Source: an uncultured Prevotellaceae bacterium (lineage in GTDB: Bacteria; Bacteroidota; Bacteroidia; Bacteroidales; Bacteroidaceae). Taken from it: 64,000 nt of DNA. The notes below the pieces were generated by a model. The model was not told the DNA's origin. It was given only the letters and a program-made list of their open reading frames with translations, and did not search any database. The DNA lies in the NCBI GenBank assembly GCA_900314755.1, contig OMWH01000004.1:1-64000 (forward strand), written 5' to 3'. Position numbers and translations under genes: made by a program. Positions 60,751 to 64,000 of this stretch are shown one piece after another (the stretch's first letter is position 1; every line of letters begins with the position of its first letter).

Positions 60751-61500
60751 ATGATAAAGAAGATTCTAGTTTCTCAGCCCAAACCGTCCAGCGAGAAGTC
60801 TCCTTACTATGACATTGCTGAGAAGTATGGAGTGGAATTGGTTTTCCGTCCCTTTATTAAGGTGGAAGGAATCACGGCAAAAGAATTTCGTGCGCAGAAG
60901 GTGAATATCCTTGACTACACAGCTATTGTTTTCACCTCGCGTCATGCTATTGACCATTTCTTCACTTTGGCAAAAGAGTTGCGTGTGACAATCCCTGAGG
61001 ACATGAAATATTTCTGTGTGACAGAGACTATTTCCCTCTATATCCAGAAATATGTTCAATACCGCAAGCGTAAGGTATTTTTCGGTACGACAGGTAAGAT
61101 TGACGACTTGATTCCTACTATGGTCAAGCACAAGCAGGAGAAATATCTCGTCCCCATGAGCGACGTACATAACGACAGCGTGACGAAGATGCTGGATGCC
61201 AAGAAACTGCAACATCAGGAGTGTGTCATGTACCGGACGGTAAGTAATGACTTCACCCCTGAGGAAGTTAAGAACTTCGATTATGACATGCTGATTTTCT
61301 TCAGTCCTTCTGGTATCGAGTCGTTGACCAAGAACTTCCCTGATTTCAAACAGGATAAGATTTCCATTGCTACCTTCGGTCCTTCTACAGCGAAAGCTGT
61401 CAAGGATGCCGGTCTGCGTCTTGACTTGGAGGCTCCATCAGAGAATTATCCCTCGATGACCAGCGCCTTGCAAGACTACCTGCAGAAAAAACAAAAATAA
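60751..61500 (+). CDS. hemD: Uroporphyrinogen-III synthase-like
   Basis: The protein has 249 residues. Cyclises hydroxymethylbilane to uroporphyrinogen III; sequence conservation in the family is low. Its two-lobed layout is visible: TAIVFTSRHAIDHFF, CVTETISLYIQKYV, DMLIFFSPSGIESLT and ISIATFGPSTAKAVKDAGL. Other haem-pathway genes are absent here. It lies between DUF4271 and rnpA, the usual Bacteroidota order. Confidence 0.85.
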   Translation: MIKKILVSQPKPSSEKSPYYDIAEKYGVELVFRPFIKVEGITAKEFRAQKVNILDYTAIVFTSRHAIDHFFTLAKELRVTIPEDMKYFCVTETISLYIQKYVQYRKRKVFFGTTGKIDDLIPTMVKHKQEKYLVPMSDVHNDSVTKMLDAKKLQHQECVMYRTVSNDFTPEEVKNFDYDMLIFFSPSGIESLTKNFPDFKQDKISIATFGPSTAKAVKDAGLRLDLEAPSENYPSMTSALQDYLQKKQK

Positions 61501-61513
61501 AAAGCTTTTTCTT

Positions 61514-61906
61514 ATGGCAGCCCATACGCTCACCAAACGGGAGCGGTTGTGCAGTTTGAAACTCGCAAACCAGCTCTTCAGCGAAGCAGGCAGCCACTCC
61601 ATGGTAGCCTACCCCGTACGGGTAGTGTGGATGGAGAAAGAACGAGAGGAACAAGAGCCACCAGTACAGATACTGGTCAGTGTCTCGAAACGTCATTTCA
61701 AACACGCGGTTAAGCGTAACCGTGTCAAACGACAGTTACGTGAGGCATACCGGCTTGCCAAACAGCCGTTGTATGACAAGTTGGAGGGTCTTCCCCAACG
61801 TGCCGTCCATATGGCTTTCATCTGGCTTTCCGATGATTTATACAGTTCTGCGGAAGTGGCTGACAGAATGGAGAAAATGATTCAACGGTTGGCAGAGAGA
61901 CTATGA
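61514..61906 (+). CDS. rnpA: Ribonuclease P protein component
   Basis: The protein has 130 residues. Binds RNase P RNA to cut tRNA 5' leaders. The RNR motif [14 protein letters not shown] and the early [15 protein letters not shown] are present. It overlaps yidD by 4 bp. The usual partner rpmH is not in the window. Confidence 0.93.
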   Translation: MAAHTLTKRERLCSLKLANQLFSEAGSHSMVAYPVRVVWMEKEREEQEPPVQILVSVSKRHFKHAVKRNRVKRQLREAYRLAKQPLYDKLEGLPQRAVHMAFIWLSDDLYSSAEVADRMEKMIQRLAERL

Positions 61907-62145
61907 GAAGCATCCTACATTATATCTCCCAAGCGATAGCGTGGATACTCATACTCCCCATCCGCTTCTATCAAATCGCCATCTCGCCTTATACACCGCC
62001 CTCTTGCCGTTTCACACCAACCTGCAGTGAGTACGCAAGACAGGCTTTGAAGAAACATGGTCCCGTCAAAGGACTATACCTCGCCGTCAGGCGCTTGTTA
62101 AGATGCCACCCATGGGGAGGAAGCGGCTACGACCCGGTACCCTGA
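61903..62145 (+). CDS. yidD: Membrane protein insertion factor YidD
   Basis: The protein has 80 residues. It has the YidD signature [19 protein letters not shown] and [14 protein letters not shown] with its three conserved cysteines. It assists YidC-type insertion. Confidence 0.95.
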   Translation: MRSILHYISQAIAWILILPIRFYQIAISPYTPPSCRFTPTCSEYARQALKKHGPVKGLYLAVRRLLRCHPWGGSGYDPVP

Positions 62146-62146
62146 A

Positions 62147-62184
62147 TCGGAATATCGAATATCGGAATATTGGAATATCGAAAA
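62147..62184. repeat. ATCGGAATATCG intergenic repeat
   Basis: A run of AATCGGAATATCGAATATCG-type units lies between yidD and tyrS, matching those around ompH copy 1. Confidence 0.65.
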
Positions 62185-62196
62185 AAGAAAATAATA

Positions 62197-63495
62197 ATGA
62201 AAAAGAATTTTGTAGAAGAACTTCGCTGGCGCGGTATGCTGGCACAGATGATGCCAGGAACAGAGGAACTGCTCCAGAAAGAAATGGTGACAGCCTACCT
62301 GGGTACTGACCCTACGGCAGACTCTTTGCATATCGGACATTTGTGTGGTATCATGATGCTGCGCCACTTGCAGCGTTGTGGTCACAAACCCATCATCCTG
62401 GTCGGTGGTGCCACGGGCATGATTGGCGACCCTTCAGGTAAGAGCCAGGAGCGTAACCTGCTGAATGACGAGACCTTACGCCATAACCAGGAGTGCATCA
62501 AGAAACAGGTGGCTAAGTTCCTTGATTTCGAGTCGAAGGATGCGAATGCTGCTGTCATGGTGAATAACTACGACTGGATGAAAGACTTCACGTTCCTTGA
62601 CTTTGCCCGTGAGGTGGGTAAGCATATCACCGTCAACTATATGATGGCAAAGGAGAGTGTACAGCAGCGCCTGAACGGTACGGCACGTGACGGTCTTTCT
62701 TTCACCGAGTTCACTTACCAGCTGTTGCAGGGCTACGACTTCCTGTACCTCTATCAGCACTATGGAGTGAAACTGCAACTGGGTGGCAATGACCAGTGGG
62801 GCAACATGACGACAGGTACGGAACTGATTCGCCGTACCTTAGGCAATGAGGTGGAGACCTTCGCCCTTACCTGCCCGCTGATCACGAAGAGTGACGGTAA
62901 GAAATTCGGTAAGACGGAGAGTGGCAATATCTGGCTTGACCCTGCCCGTACCACTCCGTATAAGTTCTATCAGTTCTGGCTCAACGTCAGCGATGAGGAT
63001 GCGGAACGCTATATCAAGATTTTCACCTCGTTGGAGAAAGAGACCATCGATGCCCTCGTCGAGGAGCATAAGCAGGATCCGGGTCGCCGTGTACTGCAGA
63101 AGCGTCTTGCCGAGGAGGTGACCGTCATGGTCCACTCACAGGAGGCTCTGGATACTGCCATCGAGGCTTCCAGCATCTTGTTTGGCAAATCAACCAAAGA
63201 GGGACTGGAGAAACTCGACGAGCAGACTTTCCTCGACGTGTTCGACGGTGTTCCTCAGTTTGAGATTGCCAAGGACCAGTTAGGACAACCCGCTATCGAG
63301 CTGCTGACAACGGTGGCTCCTGTCTTCCCCTCCAAGGGTGAGATGCGTAAGATGGTGCAGGGTGGCGGTGTCTCGCTGAACAAGGAGAAACTGACCGACC
63401 AGAACCGCCCTGTCACTGCCGACGACCTGATTGACGGAAAGTACCTGCTGGCACAGAAGGGTAAGAAAAATTACTACCTGCTGGTCGTTAAATAA
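62197..63495 (+). CDS. tyrS: Tyrosyl-tRNA synthetase
   Basis: The protein has 432 residues from the ATG at 62197. It has the class I HIGH-like [37 protein letters not shown], the KMSKS-like loop [16 protein letters not shown], and a C-terminal S4 domain ([17 protein letters not shown]). Confidence 0.96.
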   Translation: MKKNFVEELRWRGMLAQMMPGTEELLQKEMVTAYLGTDPTADSLHIGHLCGIMMLRHLQRCGHKPIILVGGATGMIGDPSGKSQERNLLNDETLRHNQECIKKQVAKFLDFESKDANAAVMVNNYDWMKDFTFLDFAREVGKHITVNYMMAKESVQQRLNGTARDGLSFTEFTYQLLQGYDFLYLYQHYGVKLQLGGNDQWGNMTTGTELIRRTLGNEVETFALTCPLITKSDGKKFGKTESGNIWLDPARTTPYKFYQFWLNVSDEDAERYIKIFTSLEKETIDALVEEHKQDPGRRVLQKRLAEEVTVMVHSQEALDTAIEASSILFGKSTKEGLEKLDEQTFLDVFDGVPQFEIAKDQLGQPAIELLTTVAPVFPSKGEMRKMVQGGGVSLNKEKLTDQNRPVTADDLIDGKYLLAQKGKKNYYLLVVK

Positions 63496-63534
63496 TATTT
63501 GGCTGCAAAATTTTGGTACTTCAATAAATTTTCG

Positions 63535-63542
63535 TACCTTTG
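63535..63542 (+). promoter_or_regulatory. -7 box of the tRNA-Gln gene
   Basis: TACCTTTG ends 9 bp before the tRNA 5' end. Confidence 0.6.
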
Positions 63543-63551
63543 CAGCCGCAT

Positions 63552-63622
63552 TGTCCAATGGTGTAATGGTAGCACAACAGGTTTTGGTTCTGTTTGTGGT
63601 GGTTCGAATCCGCCTTGGACAA
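63552..63622 (+). tRNA. tRNA-Gln (TTG anticodon)
   Basis: The 71-nt cloverleaf is complete: acceptor TGTCCAA/TTGGACA with discriminator A, D stem GTGT/GCAC, anticodon stem ACAGG/TCTGT with loop TTTTGGT (anticodon TTG), T stem GGTGG/CCGCC with loop TTCGAAT. No CCA is encoded. It lies between tyrS and argS. Confidence 0.93.
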
Positions 63623-63687
63623 CTTCCTTAAGAATCATCCGCATATACCATGTGGATGATTTCATGATTAAATAGGTATACCGAAAG

Positions 63688-64000
63688 ATGAAGATTGAAG
63701 CGCAAATCATGAATGCCGCCATCGGGGCAGTGAAAGCCTTGTATGGTCAGGAGGTACCTGAGAAGATGGTACAGTTGCAGAAGACACGCAGTGAGTTCGA
63801 GGGTAACCTGACACTCGTCGTTTTCCCATTTTTGAAAATTTCCAAGAAGAGTCCTGAGCTGACTGCACAGGAGATAGGACAGTATCTGACTGACCACTGC
63901 GAGGCAGTCGCCTCTTACAATGTGGTGAAGGGTTTCCTGAACCTGGTCGTGGCTCCGCAGGCATGGCTCTCCATGCTTACCGATATCGACGCGGACGAGC
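63688..64000 (+). CDS. argS: Arginyl-tRNA synthetase, N-terminal part (cut by window end)
   Basis: The first 104 residues are present from the ATG at 63688 (MKIEAQIMNAAIGAVKALYG, then GNLTLVVFPFLKISKKSPEL and NVVKGFLNLVVAP). This matches the Add-1 N-terminal domain of ArgS, whose KISKKSP stretch is typical in Bacteroidota. The catalytic part is beyond the window. Confidence 0.88.
   Translation, partial: MKIEAQIMNAAIGAVKALYGQEVPEKMVQLQKTRSEFEGNLTLVVFPFLKISKKSPELTAQEIGQYLTDHCEAVASYNVVKGFLNLVVAPQAWLSMLTDIDADE

Overview
The window is chromosomal DNA from a member of the Bacteroidota, most likely Prevotella or a close relative (Segatella/Hallella). The evidence is the recurring TAnnTTTG -7 promoter boxes, weak or absent Shine-Dalgarno sites, many SPII lipoproteins, fused gamma/alpha KorA, the DUF6089-uppS-bamA-ompH-murI and DUF4271-hemD-rnpA-yidD-tyrS clusters, and a VapE/DUF3874 element. 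The genus is inferred, not proven.

Layout. (i) 1-16 kb is an accessory, decaying region. It holds an MFS transporter and a Nudix hydrolase with internal deletions, a hydrolase tail, a CotH-family protein, a sigma factor fused to an A1S_2505-like macro domain, a divergent VWA protein, and a tight minus-strand operon: GIY-YIG protein, small acidic membrane protein, ADP-ribosylglycohydrolase, coiled-coil protein, endonuclease/exonuclease/phosphatase-fold enzyme. Upstream of the operon are an XRE regulator with a DUF1016/PDDEXK nuclease, then a Fic protein bracketed by 84-bp direct repeats. Next comes a VapE gene bracketed by 112-bp inverted repeats beside ridA. Two further macro-domain relics (9135-9209, 15300-15380) and a second Nudix N-terminal relic (5560-5673) lie in the same region. 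ADP-ribose chemistry (macro, Nudix, ADP-ribosylglycohydrolase, Fic as an AMP/NMP transferase) is a recurring theme. (ii) 15.6-23.5 kb carries a Nim-like flavoprotein, a K+ channel and a run of six secreted or lipoprotein genes, two of them with YARHG domains. (iii) 23.6-29.4 kb is central metabolism: korAB, upp, pckA, and a small transcription unit encoding a 31-residue membrane peptide. (iv) 29.5-39.1 kb is envelope biogenesis: a BNR-like lipoprotein, DUF6089, uppS, bamA, three ompH/skp genes, murI, lolC/E and rbfA. (v) 39.1-48.6 kb holds a LytTR regulator, a TPR sensor kinase that looks lipid-anchored, and a seven-gene set of secreted proteins ending (at its promoter side) with a WG-repeat protein.

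(vi) 48.6-53.2 kb is a second accessory patch: a broken ATPase, two lipoproteins with matching leaders, a PrsW-like tail, and a repeat-rich non-coding stretch whose 22-bp units share a core with those beside the VapE element. (vii) 53.2-64 kb returns to housekeeping genes: O-methyltransferase, aroQ, xerD, M16 protease, metK, DUF4271, hemD, rnpA, yidD, tyrS, tRNA-Gln and the start of argS.

The most notable points are the sigma-factor/macro-domain fusion, whose linker seems to derive from the former 5' leader of a free-standing macro gene; the compact ADP-ribosylglycohydrolase/nuclease operon; the inverted-repeat-bounded VapE unit; and several genes that kept both ends but lost their middle.
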